Positions 1-8,556 of a stretch of DNA of 64,000 bases are shown one piece after another. Positions within the stretch are counted from its first letter, which is position 1, and every line of letters starts with the position of its first letter. The notes below the pieces were generated by a model. The model did not search any database and was not told the DNA's origin. It was given only the letters and a program-made list of their open reading frames with translations. Source of the DNA: JADJSS01 sp964490845 (GTDB taxonomy: Bacteria > Bacteroidota > Bacteroidia > Chitinophagales > JADIYW01); NCBI GenBank assembly GCA_964490845.1, contig CAZBED010000003.1:186001-250000 (forward strand). The letters are read 5' to 3'. Made by a program: the position numbers and the translations under genes.

Positions 1-534
1 GGTGTGTGATTCCAGATAAAGCCGTGCACTCGCTATCGCTCCGGTCAGGACAATCATGATTAAAAAGAAGTAACTGACATCCGACTGGGAAAAAAACAGC
101 ATCATCATCACCGCCATCAGCGCTCCGCTGATACCGACCATGTGCAGGCTCAGTTTGTAAAAAACATTAATGACAAAAGAAATAAATAGAGAAACCAGCG
201 CACCCATCATGAAAATCATCATCATATAAGGAAAGTTGGTTTTGCGCATGGCAAGATATGCCCACACATAAAACACAATGGTTGCAACCAACGGAATAAT
301 CCGCTGTTTATTATCCGGCATCGACAAACTGTCAATAAAACCAAGTTTCCGCATCATTAAGATAGCAATAACCGGAAACATAAACGTATTGATAAAAACT
401 ATGGCGATAACCACAGCTGCCGGCATACCCGCAAAGGAAAAAGGATTGGTCAGCAACAGGAAAAGCGCCATCCAGGTAGGAATGGATAACGGGTGAAAAA
501 GATAGGACAGGATATTGGATAATGTTTTAATCAC
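1..534 (-). CDS. PAP2-like integral membrane protein (3' end beyond window)
   Basis: Open reading frame running off the left edge; 178 codons are visible. The protein is very hydrophobic with about five membrane segments. Late in it are a KLSLHMVG segment and an ARLYLESHT segment, spaced like the SxxH and SRxxxxxH blocks of the PAP2 (type 2 phosphatidic acid phosphatase) fold as found in the short Bacteroidota PAP2-like proteins. The GTG at 534 is the likely start: an in-frame stop lies eight codons upstream and no ATG intervenes (the next ATG is codon 22). It follows rpoN by 26 bases on the same strand and may be co-transcribed with it. Substrate is unknown and the missing C-terminus prevents judging catalysis. 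Confidence 0.6.
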   Translation of the reverse strand, partial: MIKTLSNILSYLFHPLSIPTWMALFLLLTNPFSFAGMPAAVVIAIVFINTFMFPVIAILMMRKLGFIDSLSMPDNKQRIIPLVATIVFYVWAYLAMRKTNFPYMMMIFMMGALVSLFISFVINVFYKLSLHMVGISGALMAVMMMLFFSQSDVSYFFLIMIVLTGAIASARLYLESHT

Positions 535-560
535 CGTATATTTTTTATATTTTATTCATG

Positions 561-2039
561 TTACAACTCTTTACGCAGGCGTGCAACAGGAATATTCATC
601 TGTTCCCGATATTTAGCAACCGTCCTTCGAGCAATGTTATATCCTTTCTGTTTCAATTGCTCGGTCAGGTACTCATCACTCAATGGCCTGGACTTATCCT
701 CCACGGCTATCAAATCTTCCAGGATTTTTTTCACCTCCCGTGTGGATACCTCTTCACCGCCTTCCATCTGCAACCCTTCTGAAAAAAAATGTTTTAACGA
801 AAAAACACCAAATTCCGTCTGGCAATATTTACTGTTGGCCACTCGCGAAACGGTGGAAATATCCAGCCCTGTGATTTCGGCAATATCTTTCAAGATCATC
901 GGCCGGAGTTTCATCTCATCGCCTGTTAAGAAATATTCCTTCTGGAAAGAAACTATCGCTTCCATCGTAACAAACAAGGTATGCTGGCGTTGTTTGATGG
1001 CATCAATAAACCATTTAGCGGCATCTATTTTTTGTTTGATGAAGACTACCGCTTCTTTCTGTTTCTTATCTTTCATTGCACCTTTCCCGTAGGAGGTCAG
1101 CATTTCTTTAAATGAATCACTGATACGTAAATCCGGTGCATTTTTTCCGTTCAGCAACACTTCCAGTTCTCCGTTATTATTTTCGACGGTAAAATCAGGA
1201 ATAATGGTCTGATGATTCAATGTCGTCGAAGATTCGCCGGCGCCACCGGGTTTAGGATTCAGGTGGAGAATGATATCCAATGCTTTCTTCAGTTGTGCCT
1301 CGTCTATATCCAGCGACTTCATCAGTTTATCATAATGCTTTTTGGTAAAGGCATCAAACTGATTCGTGATAATCTTTAATGCGAGTTTTACATTCGAATT
1401 CTGTTCTTTGCGCTCCAGTTGGATTTGCAGGCACTCCTGCAGGTTGCGCGCACCCACACCCGGAGGGTCAAACCGATGAATCGTTCGCAACACCTCTTCA
1501 ATTTCTGCTTCAGACGTGGTGAGATTTTTCTGAAAAGCTAAATCATCCACAATGGCATCCAGTTCTCTGCGCAGGTAGCCATCGTCATCGATACTGCCAA
1601 TCAGCTGATCGGCAATCTGCCATTCATGTTCATCCAGATCCAGCAAATGCAGCTGCTCATCCAGAAAATCATGAAAAGTTTTCCCGACAGCGAACGGTGT
1701 TGATTTCTTTTCTTCCTTACCCCTGTAATCGCTTTCATCACTGTTGTAATCAAAATCGTCCTTGGTATATTCCTGCACATCTAAGCTGTCAGCAAAGTCA
1801 TCTTCGTTGTTGTCTTCAAAGGATTCATCCTCTTCATCCCGGATCTGTTCGGGCTCTGACAGGTCTTCTTTATCGCCATCATAATCCGACAGGTTTTCTT
1901 CTAAAGCCGGATTGATTTCCAACTCTTCTTTTATACGTTGCTCCAGGTTAGCAGTAGGAACTTGTAATAACTTCATTAACTGAATCTGCTGAGGAGACAG
2001 TTTCTGAAGCATTTTCTGGGATAAGCGTTGATGCAGCAT
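561..2039 (-). CDS. rpoN: RNA polymerase sigma-54 factor RpoN
   Basis: Sigma factor that directs RNA polymerase to -24/-12 promoters and needs an enhancer-binding ATPase. All landmarks of the family are present in 492 residues. Region I is Gln/Leu rich (residues 1-50, with LSPQQIQLMKLLQ). A very acidic region II spans about 50-110. The core-binding domain and an HTH containing ITGLDISTVSRVANSKY follow. The diagnostic RpoN box ARRTVAKYRE lies near residues 470-479. Length is normal. The ATG start sits 46 bases from a TAnnTTTG promoter element. The only convincing downstream partner is the PAP2-like gene. Confidence 0.97.
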   Translation of the reverse strand: MLHQRLSQKMLQKLSPQQIQLMKLLQVPTANLEQRIKEELEINPALEENLSDYDGDKEDLSEPEQIRDEEDESFEDNNEDDFADSLDVQEYTKDDFDYNSDESDYRGKEEKKSTPFAVGKTFHDFLDEQLHLLDLDEHEWQIADQLIGSIDDDGYLRRELDAIVDDLAFQKNLTTSEAEIEEVLRTIHRFDPPGVGARNLQECLQIQLERKEQNSNVKLALKIITNQFDAFTKKHYDKLMKSLDIDEAQLKKALDIILHLNPKPGGAGESSTTLNHQTIIPDFTVENNNGELEVLLNGKNAPDLRISDSFKEMLTSYGKGAMKDKKQKEAVVFIKQKIDAAKWFIDAIKQRQHTLFVTMEAIVSFQKEYFLTGDEMKLRPMILKDIAEITGLDISTVSRVANSKYCQTEFGVFSLKHFFSEGLQMEGGEEVSTREVKKILEDLIAVEDKSRPLSDEYLTEQLKQKGYNIARRTVAKYREQMNIPVARLRKEL

Positions 2040-2085
2040 TAATTAGACAATGGCAGGATACAGTATTAGCAAATAATTTCCATCG

Positions 2086-2093
2086 CAAAAATA
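2086..2093 (-). promoter_or_regulatory. Bacteroidota -7 promoter element for rpoN
   Basis: Minus-strand TATTTTTG fits the TAnnTTTG consensus used by the Bacteroidota primary sigma factor. No clear -33 TTTG was found. Predicted leader is about 40 bases. Confidence 0.5.
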
Positions 2094-2107
2094 GGAAAAT
2101 GGAATGG

Positions 2108-2150
2108 TATAAAAAAAGTGTTCTGAATGATTAATGATTCAGAACACTTT
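2108..2150 (-). terminator. Intrinsic terminator after the propeller lipoprotein gene
   Basis: Perfect 14-bp stem (arms 2115-2128 and 2137-2150) with an 8-base loop. In the minus direction it is followed by a run of seven T. It sits 43 bases after the lipoprotein stop codon and separates that gene from rpoN. Confidence 0.9.
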
Positions 2151-2192
2151 AAGTGGCAATAAAAATTATATCCTATACTAAACAAGAAGGCA

Positions 2193-3212
2193 CTATTTTA
2201 CAAATATAGATTCGATATATGCATATTGTGTGCCGTCAGAAAGTGTAACCGGCGTCCCGTTCTTCCAATATCTGGCTACATCAACGGTTCCGTTAAATTC
2301 ATTGCCTGCCACATAAATATCATCCTCAGATAAAAAAAGGGAAGTTGTTTCTGCATATTTGGTGCCATCTGTCAAAATCACGGGCACATCGTTTTTCCAG
2401 TATTTTGCTACTGCCTCCCTGCCATTTGATTCTTCTCCTGTAATATAAATATCTCCGTCTTTAATCTTTATATCTTTTGCAATGGCTGTTTTAGTTCCAT
2501 CGGTCAAACTTACGGCAACGCCGTTCTTCCAGTATTTTGCAATGGGTGTTATTCCCGCATTATTTTCATATCCTGCCACATAGACATCCCCACCGGAAAC
2601 AATAATAGCGTTTGCACGTGCTGCTTTAGATCCATCGGTTAATGAAACGGCCACACCATTCTTCCAATATTTTGCAACATCTTTTGTTCCATTTGATTCA
2701 AACCCGGCTACATAAACGTCTGTTCCCGATACAAATATTGAATATGCAAATGCATAATTGCCTCCATTTGTCAGTGCAACCGGAACTCCGTTTTTCCAAT
2801 ACATTGCAACATTCTTTAAAGTGCTGGAATTATTCTCGTAACCCGCAACATAGACGTCACCATCTGAGACAACAACAGAATATGCCCCGGCTGATTTAGT
2901 ACCATCCGTAAGATTAACGGGAACACCATTTTTCCAGTATCTGGCTACCCAAACAATACCAATAACCTCCTGACCTGCAATATATACATCATCTCCTGAG
3001 ACAAACACCGAATTTGCACTCGCATCTTTCAGGCCATTTGATAAATTGGTCACAACACCATCTTTCCAGTATTTTGCAATCATAGCTCCTCCGACAGGAT
3101 TGGTTTCGGTTCCGACTGCATGAATAACGGTCTTCTGAACCGAGTCTTTCTTACAGGATGTAACAGTCAGTGTTAACATCCAAAGTACCGATAGAACAAT
3201 TATATTTCTCAT
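2193..3212 (-). CDS. Lipoprotein with seven-repeat beta-propeller
   Basis: Not a named family. Residues 1-21 form a lipoprotein signal ending LTVTSC. The rest is a run of about 44-residue repeats of the pattern xAxYWKNGxPVxLTDG followed by SIxVSGxDVYVAGxExNG. Six are complete and a seventh stops after SIFVK. The missing second half of repeat seven matches the very N-terminus (TVIHAVGTETNP), so the chain holds exactly seven units with the ends interlocked, the usual closure of a seven-bladed beta-propeller. Function is unknown; surface or periplasmic binding is an inference. The start is the ATG at 3212, just before the signal; a TTG three codons upstream is less likely. It is monocistronic, with its own terminator and a near-consensus promoter (TATCTTTA, 3229-3236). 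Confidence 0.8.
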   Translation of the reverse strand: MRNIIVLSVLWMLTLTVTSCKKDSVQKTVIHAVGTETNPVGGAMIAKYWKDGVVTNLSNGLKDASANSVFVSGDDVYIAGQEVIGIVWVARYWKNGVPVNLTDGTKSAGAYSVVVSDGDVYVAGYENNSSTLKNVAMYWKNGVPVALTNGGNYAFAYSIFVSGTDVYVAGFESNGTKDVAKYWKNGVAVSLTDGSKAARANAIIVSGGDVYVAGYENNAGITPIAKYWKNGVAVSLTDGTKTAIAKDIKIKDGDIYITGEESNGREAVAKYWKNDVPVILTDGTKYAETTSLFLSEDDIYVAGNEFNGTVDVARYWKNGTPVTLSDGTQYAYIESIFVK

Positions 3213-3262
3213 ATCTAACAATTTACATTAAAGATAGACAGGGATTTATTTATATCCTTGTA

Positions 3263-3299
3263 AAATTAGTATCCGTTACGTTCAAATTAGTATTCGTCA
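3263..3299. repeat. Two direct repeats 21 bp apart upstream of the propeller gene
   Basis: Two 16-base copies (3263-3278 and 3284-3299) beginning AAATTAGTAT and matching at 14 of 16 positions, offset by 21 bp or two helical turns. They lie 50-90 bases upstream of the start at 3212 and downstream of asnS. The spacing suits a dimeric activator or repressor site, but no regulator is identified. Confidence 0.4.
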
Positions 3300-3341
3300 G
3301 GATATAATCGAAGATGATTCCGTAAATTTTAAATGGAATGT

Positions 3342-4763
3342 TTAGAACTCCGCACTTTTGGGTGATCTAGGAAAAGGTATAACATCACGGATATTGCTCA
3401 TACCGGTAACAAATAAAACCAGTCGTTCAAAGCCCAGTCCAAATCCGGCATGCGGACAGGTTCCGTATTGACGTGTTTCGAGGTACCACCAGATGCTTTC
3501 TTCCGGAATTCCGACTTCTGCTGCACGACGTTTTAGTTTTTCATAATCTTCTTCCCGTTGTGAGCCACCAATGATTTCGCCAATGCCCGGAAACAATACA
3601 TCCATCGCACGTACGGTTTTTCCGTCTTCGCTCTGTTTCATGTAGAAGGCTTTAATATGCGCGGGGTAGTCGGTGAGTATCACGGGTTTTTTAAAATGTT
3701 TCTCCACCAGATAACGTTCGTGTTCACTTTGCAAGTCAGTACCCCAATCTACCGGAAACTGAAATTTTTTCTTCGCATTCTTCAATATGTTCACTGCATC
3801 TGTATAGGTAAGTCGCTCAAAATTATTTTCCACCACAAATTTTAACCGGTCAATTAATCCGAGTTCATTGCGCTCGTTCTGTGGTTTTTGTTTCTCTTCT
3901 TCTGCAGCCCTTCCATCCAGCAGTTTTAGTTCGTCTGCACAATTATCCAGTGCATATTTCACCAGATACTGAACAAAATTTTCCGCTAAATCCATATTGT
4001 CTTCCAGTTCAAAAAACGCCATTTCCGGCTCTATCATCCAGAACTCAGCCAGGTGGCGGGATGTATTGGAATTTTCAGCCCTGAAGGTAGGCCCAAACGT
4101 ATATACTTTGGATAAAGCCATGGCTCCCAGCTCGCCTTCCAGTTGTCCGCTTACGGTTAGGTTTGTTTCTTTTCCAAAAAAATCTTCTTTATAATTAATG
4201 CTTCCGTCCTCATTTTTCGGCGGATTTTTCAAATCCAGTGTTGTTACATGAAACATTTCGCCGGCGCCTTCAGCATCAGAACCCGTAATGATGGGCGTAT
4301 GGAGATAATAAAATCCATTGTCATTAAAATATTTATGAATGGCAAACGCCAGTGCATGGCGGATTCGTAAAATTGCACCAAACGTTTGTGTACGGGGACG
4401 TAAATGGGCAATTTCCCTTAAAAACTCCAGTGAATGTCTTTTAGGCTGTAGCTTATAAGTGGCATCTGCAATACCATAAATAGTAATGTTAGCCGCTTTT
4501 AATTCAACGGCCTGCTGCCCCTGAGAAGCCACTAATTCTCCCTCCACGCCAATACAGGCACCGGTGAGTATCTTATCAATAGTATCCTGCGGGATAGAGC
4601 CTCCTTCAACTACCACCTGTAAGTTTTGTACCGTAGTACCATCATTTAAATTGATGAAAGCAACATTTTTGCTGTCACGTATCGTGCGTACCCATCCGCG
4701 AGCTGTTATGTTGTCACCGACTTTTGCCTTGCTGAAAATTTCCTTGATAGTTGGCTTGCTCAT
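3342..4763 (-). CDS. asnS: Asparaginyl-tRNA synthetase
   Basis: Class IIb aminoacyl-tRNA synthetase charging tRNA-Asn with asparagine in the cytoplasm. An N-terminal OB-fold anticodon domain (about residues 18-100, with ITARGWVRTIRDSKNVAF) precedes the class II catalytic core. Motif 2 contains FGPTFRAENSNTSRHLAEFW. Motif 3 is the C-terminal GFGLGFERLVLFVTGMSNI followed by RDVIPFPRSP. The AENSNT/HLAEFW wording and RDVIPFPR ending are typical of AsnS rather than AspS. Length of 473 is normal. The ATG start is preceded by an exact TAnnTTTG element 18 bases upstream. It appears to be transcribed alone. Confidence 0.97.
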   Translation of the reverse strand: MSKPTIKEIFSKAKVGDNITARGWVRTIRDSKNVAFINLNDGTTVQNLQVVVEGGSIPQDTIDKILTGACIGVEGELVASQGQQAVELKAANITIYGIADATYKLQPKRHSLEFLREIAHLRPRTQTFGAILRIRHALAFAIHKYFNDNGFYYLHTPIITGSDAEGAGEMFHVTTLDLKNPPKNEDGSINYKEDFFGKETNLTVSGQLEGELGAMALSKVYTFGPTFRAENSNTSRHLAEFWMIEPEMAFFELEDNMDLAENFVQYLVKYALDNCADELKLLDGRAAEEEKQKPQNERNELGLIDRLKFVVENNFERLTYTDAVNILKNAKKKFQFPVDWGTDLQSEHERYLVEKHFKKPVILTDYPAHIKAFYMKQSEDGKTVRAMDVLFPGIGEIIGGSQREEDYEKLKRRAAEVGIPEESIWWYLETRQYGTCPHAGFGLGFERLVLFVTGMSNIRDVIPFPRSPKSAEF

Positions 4764-4780
4764 ACATTTGAATTAAACGA

Positions 4781-4788
4781 CAAAAATA
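4781..4788 (-). promoter_or_regulatory. -7 promoter element for asnS
   Basis: Minus-strand TATTTTTG, an exact TAnnTTTG match. Predicted leader is about 12 bases. Confidence 0.55.
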
Positions 4789-4907
4789 CAGAATTTATAC
4801 GGTGTAGTAATTGAAATTAGTATTAAGTGAATAATACATTCAATCTGTTTGGCATCGTTATAAAAATCTGCCAATATCCCTTATATTTACAGCAAATTAT
4901 ATCAATT

Positions 4908-5858
4908 ATGAGTTATATTCCGGTACTCGATTTGGCCGATTATTTATCAGGAGACGAAGCCAGAAGACAAAAATTTATCCAGGGATTTGGGAAGGCCTAT
5001 TCTGAAATCGGATTTGCCGCCATTGAAAACCATGGCATCCCACAGGAGGTGATAGACAACTATTACGGGCTGGTAGAAAAGTTCTTTTCGATGCCTGTTG
5101 AAACCAAATTAAAGTATGAAAAGATAGAATATGCCGGACAGCGCGGCTATACTTCGTTTGGAAGGGAAAAAGCGAAGCAGAGTGAAGTTGCCGATTTAAA
5201 AGAATTCTGGCAGGTTGGTCAATATATTGAAGACGGAGAGGTGATGCCGGCTGCGGATTATCCGAATAATCTGGAAGTGGAAGAAATTCCTGAATTCAAC
5301 GAGACAGGCAGAAAGCTGTATAAAAGTTTTGAAAATTCAGGCAGGCATTTGCTGCGTGCCATTGCAGAATATTTAGGCCTGGATACTCATTATTTTGACC
5401 CCAGAATACACAATGGTAACAGTATTTTGCGGGCCATCCATTATCCGCCAATTACTCAGGAACCTAAAACGGCAATACGGGCAGAGGCGCATGAGGACAT
5501 CAACCTGATAACCCTGCTGGTGGGCGCCAGTGCGGACGGACTGCAGGTGCAGGATGTAGAAGGCAACTGGCACGATGCAAAGGCAGAGCCACAGCAAATC
5601 ATGGTGAATGTAGGAGATATGCTGCAACGTTTGTGCAATAACAGATTAAAATCCACTACACACAGAGTCGTTAATCCACCGAAAGAGAAATGGCATACCC
5701 ACCGTTATTCCATTCCTTTTTTCCTTCATCCTAGAAGCGAAGTACGCCTGGATTGCCTGGAAAACTGTATTGATGCAGGCCATCCACTGGCATACGCCCC
5801 CATCACTGCAGGTGAATATCTGGACGAACGATTGAGAGAAATAGGTTTAAAAAAATAA
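4908..5858 (+). CDS. Isopenicillin N synthase-like Fe(II)/2-oxoglutarate dioxygenase
   Basis: Non-heme iron oxygenase of the IPNS/2OG-FeII_Oxy family, 316 residues. The N-terminal DIOX_N part covers about residues 1-120 (IPVLDLADYL, then GFAAIENHGI). The metal-binding triad is H195-x-D197 in AHEDINLITLL and H252 in STTHRVVN. R266-Y-S268 in HRYSIPFF is the co-substrate carboxylate motif. The substrate is not predictable; bacterial relatives oxidise diverse small molecules. Start chosen at the ATG of MSYIPVLDL; an upstream ATG at 4827 would add 27 residues outside the domain. It is divergent from asnS and stands upstream of the glycan genes without obvious coupling. Confidence 0.85.
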   Translation: MSYIPVLDLADYLSGDEARRQKFIQGFGKAYSEIGFAAIENHGIPQEVIDNYYGLVEKFFSMPVETKLKYEKIEYAGQRGYTSFGREKAKQSEVADLKEFWQVGQYIEDGEVMPAADYPNNLEVEEIPEFNETGRKLYKSFENSGRHLLRAIAEYLGLDTHYFDPRIHNGNSILRAIHYPPITQEPKTAIRAEAHEDINLITLLVGASADGLQVQDVEGNWHDAKAEPQQIMVNVGDMLQRLCNNRLKSTTHRVVNPPKEKWHTHRYSIPFFLHPRSEVRLDCLENCIDAGHPLAYAPITAGEYLDERLREIGLKK

Positions 5859-5866
5859 TTTAATTT

Positions 5867-5890
5867 GCTGATTAGCTAATTGGCTAATTG
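5867..5890 (+). repeat. Three tandem copies of an 8-bp unit
   Basis: GCTGATTA followed by two perfect GCTAATTG units, placed just before the first FkbM gene. The last copy contains a TTG that could be misread as the start of that gene. Role unknown. Confidence 0.4.
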
Positions 5891-5896
5891 AACAAT

Positions 5897-6649
5897 ATGC
5901 CATCTGCATTATCCATAAAACTTGGTGACTTCTTATATAAGAATGCTTTTCCCGTTTACAACCTGATTTATCCTTTCTTTAAACGGAGGCAGGATAAACA
6001 CGAAATAGCGCTCATGAAACAATACATTCAAAAAGGGGATGTTGTGCTGGATATTGGCGCCAATATAGGTTTCTATACGAACATCCTTTCTGAGCTGGTG
6101 GGCGAAAACGGAAAGGTATATGCCTTCGAGCCGGACAAAACCAATTACAGCCACCTTATACGAAATGCCGGGCACTTGAAAAATGTAGTATTTTATAATA
6201 AAGCCGTCAGCGATAAGACCGGAACAATTACCTTATATCATTCGGACTTGCTTAATGTGGACCATAAAACGTATGCCACAAAAGACTATACCTCCACATC
6301 AGAGATTGAATGTGTGGCTATAGATGATGTCATCCCCGGGCACAAAGTAGATTTTATTAAAATAGATATTCAGGGCTATGAATACTTCGCTTTTCAGGGC
6401 ATGAAGCAACTATTTAAGAAAAATGATAATTTGAAGATTATTACTGAACTTTACCCTTACGGGTTAAATAATTCAGGAACTGAAGTAGCAGACTTTGTAT
6501 CATTGATTCAAGAAAATAATCTCATTATCTATAAAATGCATGACGGTCAATTAAGTTCATTTACAGCTGATGACATCCGTCAAATGAATAAAGAAAATTA
6601 CCGGATACATATTCTGGACATACTTTTGAGTAAAACACCTGTGAACTAA
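5897..6649 (+). CDS. FkbM family methyltransferase
   Basis: SAM-dependent methyltransferase of the FkbM family, about 250 residues. SAM-binding motif I is VLDIGANIGFY (residues 50-60) and the acidic end of beta-2 is YAFEPD. The family C-terminal blocks IDIQGYEYFAFQGM and ITELYPYG follow. FkbM enzymes O-methylate sugars or small molecules. The GT-C gene 24 bases downstream and a second FkbM gene further on suggest that the target is a cell-surface glycan (inference). The ATG at 5897 is preferred over a TTG nine bases upstream. Confidence 0.85.
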   Translation: MPSALSIKLGDFLYKNAFPVYNLIYPFFKRRQDKHEIALMKQYIQKGDVVLDIGANIGFYTNILSELVGENGKVYAFEPDKTNYSHLIRNAGHLKNVVFYNKAVSDKTGTITLYHSDLLNVDHKTYATKDYTSTSEIECVAIDDVIPGHKVDFIKIDIQGYEYFAFQGMKQLFKKNDNLKIITELYPYGLNNSGTEVADFVSLIQENNLIIYKMHDGQLSSFTADDIRQMNKENYRIHILDILLSKTPVN

Positions 6650-6673
6650 CACAACAGATAAAACCATCTGCAA

Positions 6674-8440
6674 ATGAAGCCATCAAAGAAAAACATACCG
6701 GCTCCCAAAAAACCGAATACTCCTGCAAAGAAAACCAGGGAAACGAATGCTCACAAATCCTCAGGCTTACCCACTCTTTATGGTTTACTGGAAAACCATT
6801 TCAGCAAATACAAAAATATATACCTTTCGGTCTGCCTGATGGCGTCAGTTCTTTTCGCATTAATTTGCTTTGACGCCAAAATATCACTGGCAAATGACGA
6901 TGCGCTGTATATTGAAGCAGGCTCTAATTATGCTAAAAACTTTTTCGGTTATTTTTACGTCGCGAATGCACCCTTGTATCCCATGACTCTGGGGTTACTC
7001 ATAAAAATATTTGGTGTAAAACTCATCATACTGAAATTCTTTTCGATTGTTTTTTTTGCTTCGGGCATTTTAATGCTCTTTAAAGCATTCGAAAACAGAG
7101 TGCCGTATCTTATCCTCATTCCCGCACTGTTACTCACTGTTATTAATTTTCCATTCTTAATGTATGCCAGTCTGACCTATTCAGAATGTCTGTTCTTACT
7201 GATACAAGGCCTGTCCTTCTTTTTATTATTTAGATTATTTGACCGGCATATAAAAGAAAACAACAATCCCGTTACCATAAAAGAAACAATTTTTGGAGCT
7301 GTTATCATTGGTGGTATCTCCGTACTGATGCTGCTTACACGAAATGTAGCTTCCGGATTCATTGGCATTATTCTGGTTTTTTTGGTGTTTTACAGGAAGT
7401 TCTTACTCGCCGGGCTATCTCTGGTTGCTTTTGGAATTATTTATGCAGGTTATAGATTCCTGTTATCAGCAATATGGAAACTGGACAACAGCCAGTTCAC
7501 CAGCCAAAAAGGTATTATGTTCCAGAAAGATGCCTATAATCCCCAGATGGGACAGGAAACGATGTGGGGGTTTGTGGAACGGTTTTGGGGAAATTGCCAG
7601 ATTTATATTTCTTCCAGACTATACTATGTTCTGGGTTTTCGGGAAGAGATGGCTCCAAACAATATACCTCTTACATTAGTGAGTATCTTCCTCATCTTAG
7701 CAGCCGTATGGTTTATGTATAAAAACAAGCACATCCATCTTTTATTTGCAACACTATTTTTCTCCGGGCTGCTTGCCTTTTCTTTCTTTTCATTACAAAC
7801 CTCCTGGGGTCAGACACGCTTTATTATGGTCTATCTGCCCTTAATACTAATGTCTGTATTTTATCTGATTTATGAATTGACATTAGAAGTCAGCCTTGCC
7901 CATATAGTTTTTCCTTTTGTATTTATTATTCTATTTTTTACCGGCTTATCCGCTACTCTAAAAGAAGCAAAAGAACGGTTTCCCGTTTTTATGGAGAATA
8001 TTAATGGGGACCCCACCTTTGGATATACACCGGACTGGCAGAATTATATTAAAATGACGAAGTGGTGTGCGCAAAATTTACCTGACGAGACAAGACAGGT
8101 AGCGGTACGAAAAGCGCCCATGTCCTTTATCTTTTCGGAAGGAAAGGAATTCTATCCCATATACAATACGCCTACTGAAAATCCGGATTCTTTACTTATT
8201 CCACTCAGGCTATCCAAGGTAAACTACATCATGACGGCTGAGTTGCGATTGGACCCCAGCAGGTATCTGGAAGGCCAATTTATAGGCACTATGCACCGCT
8301 ATATCTACTATATTGCCCAAAAATATCCGGAAGCGTTCCTGCCTGTTCATCAGGAAGGTGAAACCGAAAAGGCTTTACTTTATAAGATACGATGGGACTA
8401 TATTGATTCTTTGAAAAACAGTAACCCGGCGGCGAAATAA
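6674..8440 (+). CDS. GT-C type (GT39-like) membrane glycosyltransferase
   Basis: 588-residue polytopic membrane protein. A lysine/proline-rich cytoplasmic tail of about 45 residues is followed by a first helix. The first extracytoplasmic loop contains NDDALYIEAG and later NAPLYPMTLG. An acidic pair after TM1 with an aromatic/APxYP block is the hallmark of GT39/ArnT-like enzymes that use polyprenyl-phosphate sugars. About ten more membrane segments and a soluble C-terminal domain (from about residue 450) follow. It probably adds a sugar to lipid-linked or surface glycan on the periplasmic face. A terminator follows, so it ends the FkbM-GT-C unit. Confidence 0.75.
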   Translation: MKPSKKNIPAPKKPNTPAKKTRETNAHKSSGLPTLYGLLENHFSKYKNIYLSVCLMASVLFALICFDAKISLANDDALYIEAGSNYAKNFFGYFYVANAPLYPMTLGLLIKIFGVKLIILKFFSIVFFASGILMLFKAFENRVPYLILIPALLLTVINFPFLMYASLTYSECLFLLIQGLSFFLLFRLFDRHIKENNNPVTIKETIFGAVIIGGISVLMLLTRNVASGFIGIILVFLVFYRKFLLAGLSLVAFGIIYAGYRFLLSAIWKLDNSQFTSQKGIMFQKDAYNPQMGQETMWGFVERFWGNCQIYISSRLYYVLGFREEMAPNNIPLTLVSIFLILAAVWFMYKNKHIHLLFATLFFSGLLAFSFFSLQTSWGQTRFIMVYLPLILMSVFYLIYELTLEVSLAHIVFPFVFIILFFTGLSATLKEAKERFPVFMENINGDPTFGYTPDWQNYIKMTKWCAQNLPDETRQVAVRKAPMSFIFSEGKEFYPIYNTPTENPDSLLIPLRLSKVNYIMTAELRLDPSRYLEGQFIGTMHRYIYYIAQKYPEAFLPVHQEGETEKALLYKIRWDYIDSLKNSNPAAK

Positions 8441-8499
8441 GTTCTCCTCTTCCCGACAGACACGTTTTATAATATATCTATCTAACATAATCTTATAAC

Positions 8500-8526
8500 C
8501 CCACTCCTGATTAGAGTGGGTTTTTT
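8500..8526 (+). terminator. Intrinsic terminator after the GT-C gene
   Basis: Stem of CCCACTC and GAGTGGG (8500-8506 and 8514-8520) with a 7-base loop, followed by six T. The promoter of the next gene begins five bases further on. Confidence 0.85.
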
Positions 8527-8530
8527 GTGG

Positions 8531-8538
8531 TATATTTG
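8531..8538 (+). promoter_or_regulatory. -7 promoter element for the second FkbM gene
   Basis: TATATTTG, an exact TAnnTTTG match directly after the terminator and 19 bases before the ATG at 8557. This argues against the in-frame GTG at 8527, which would precede the transcript. Confidence 0.6.
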
Positions 8539-8556
8539 GGGAATAATCTATTTTTG

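Noticed and set aside
634..1092. Long plus-strand frames opposite rpoN and elsewhere (for example 39660-40349, 42192-42863)
   Set aside because: They are antisense shadows of well-supported genes, with no domain or start context of their own.
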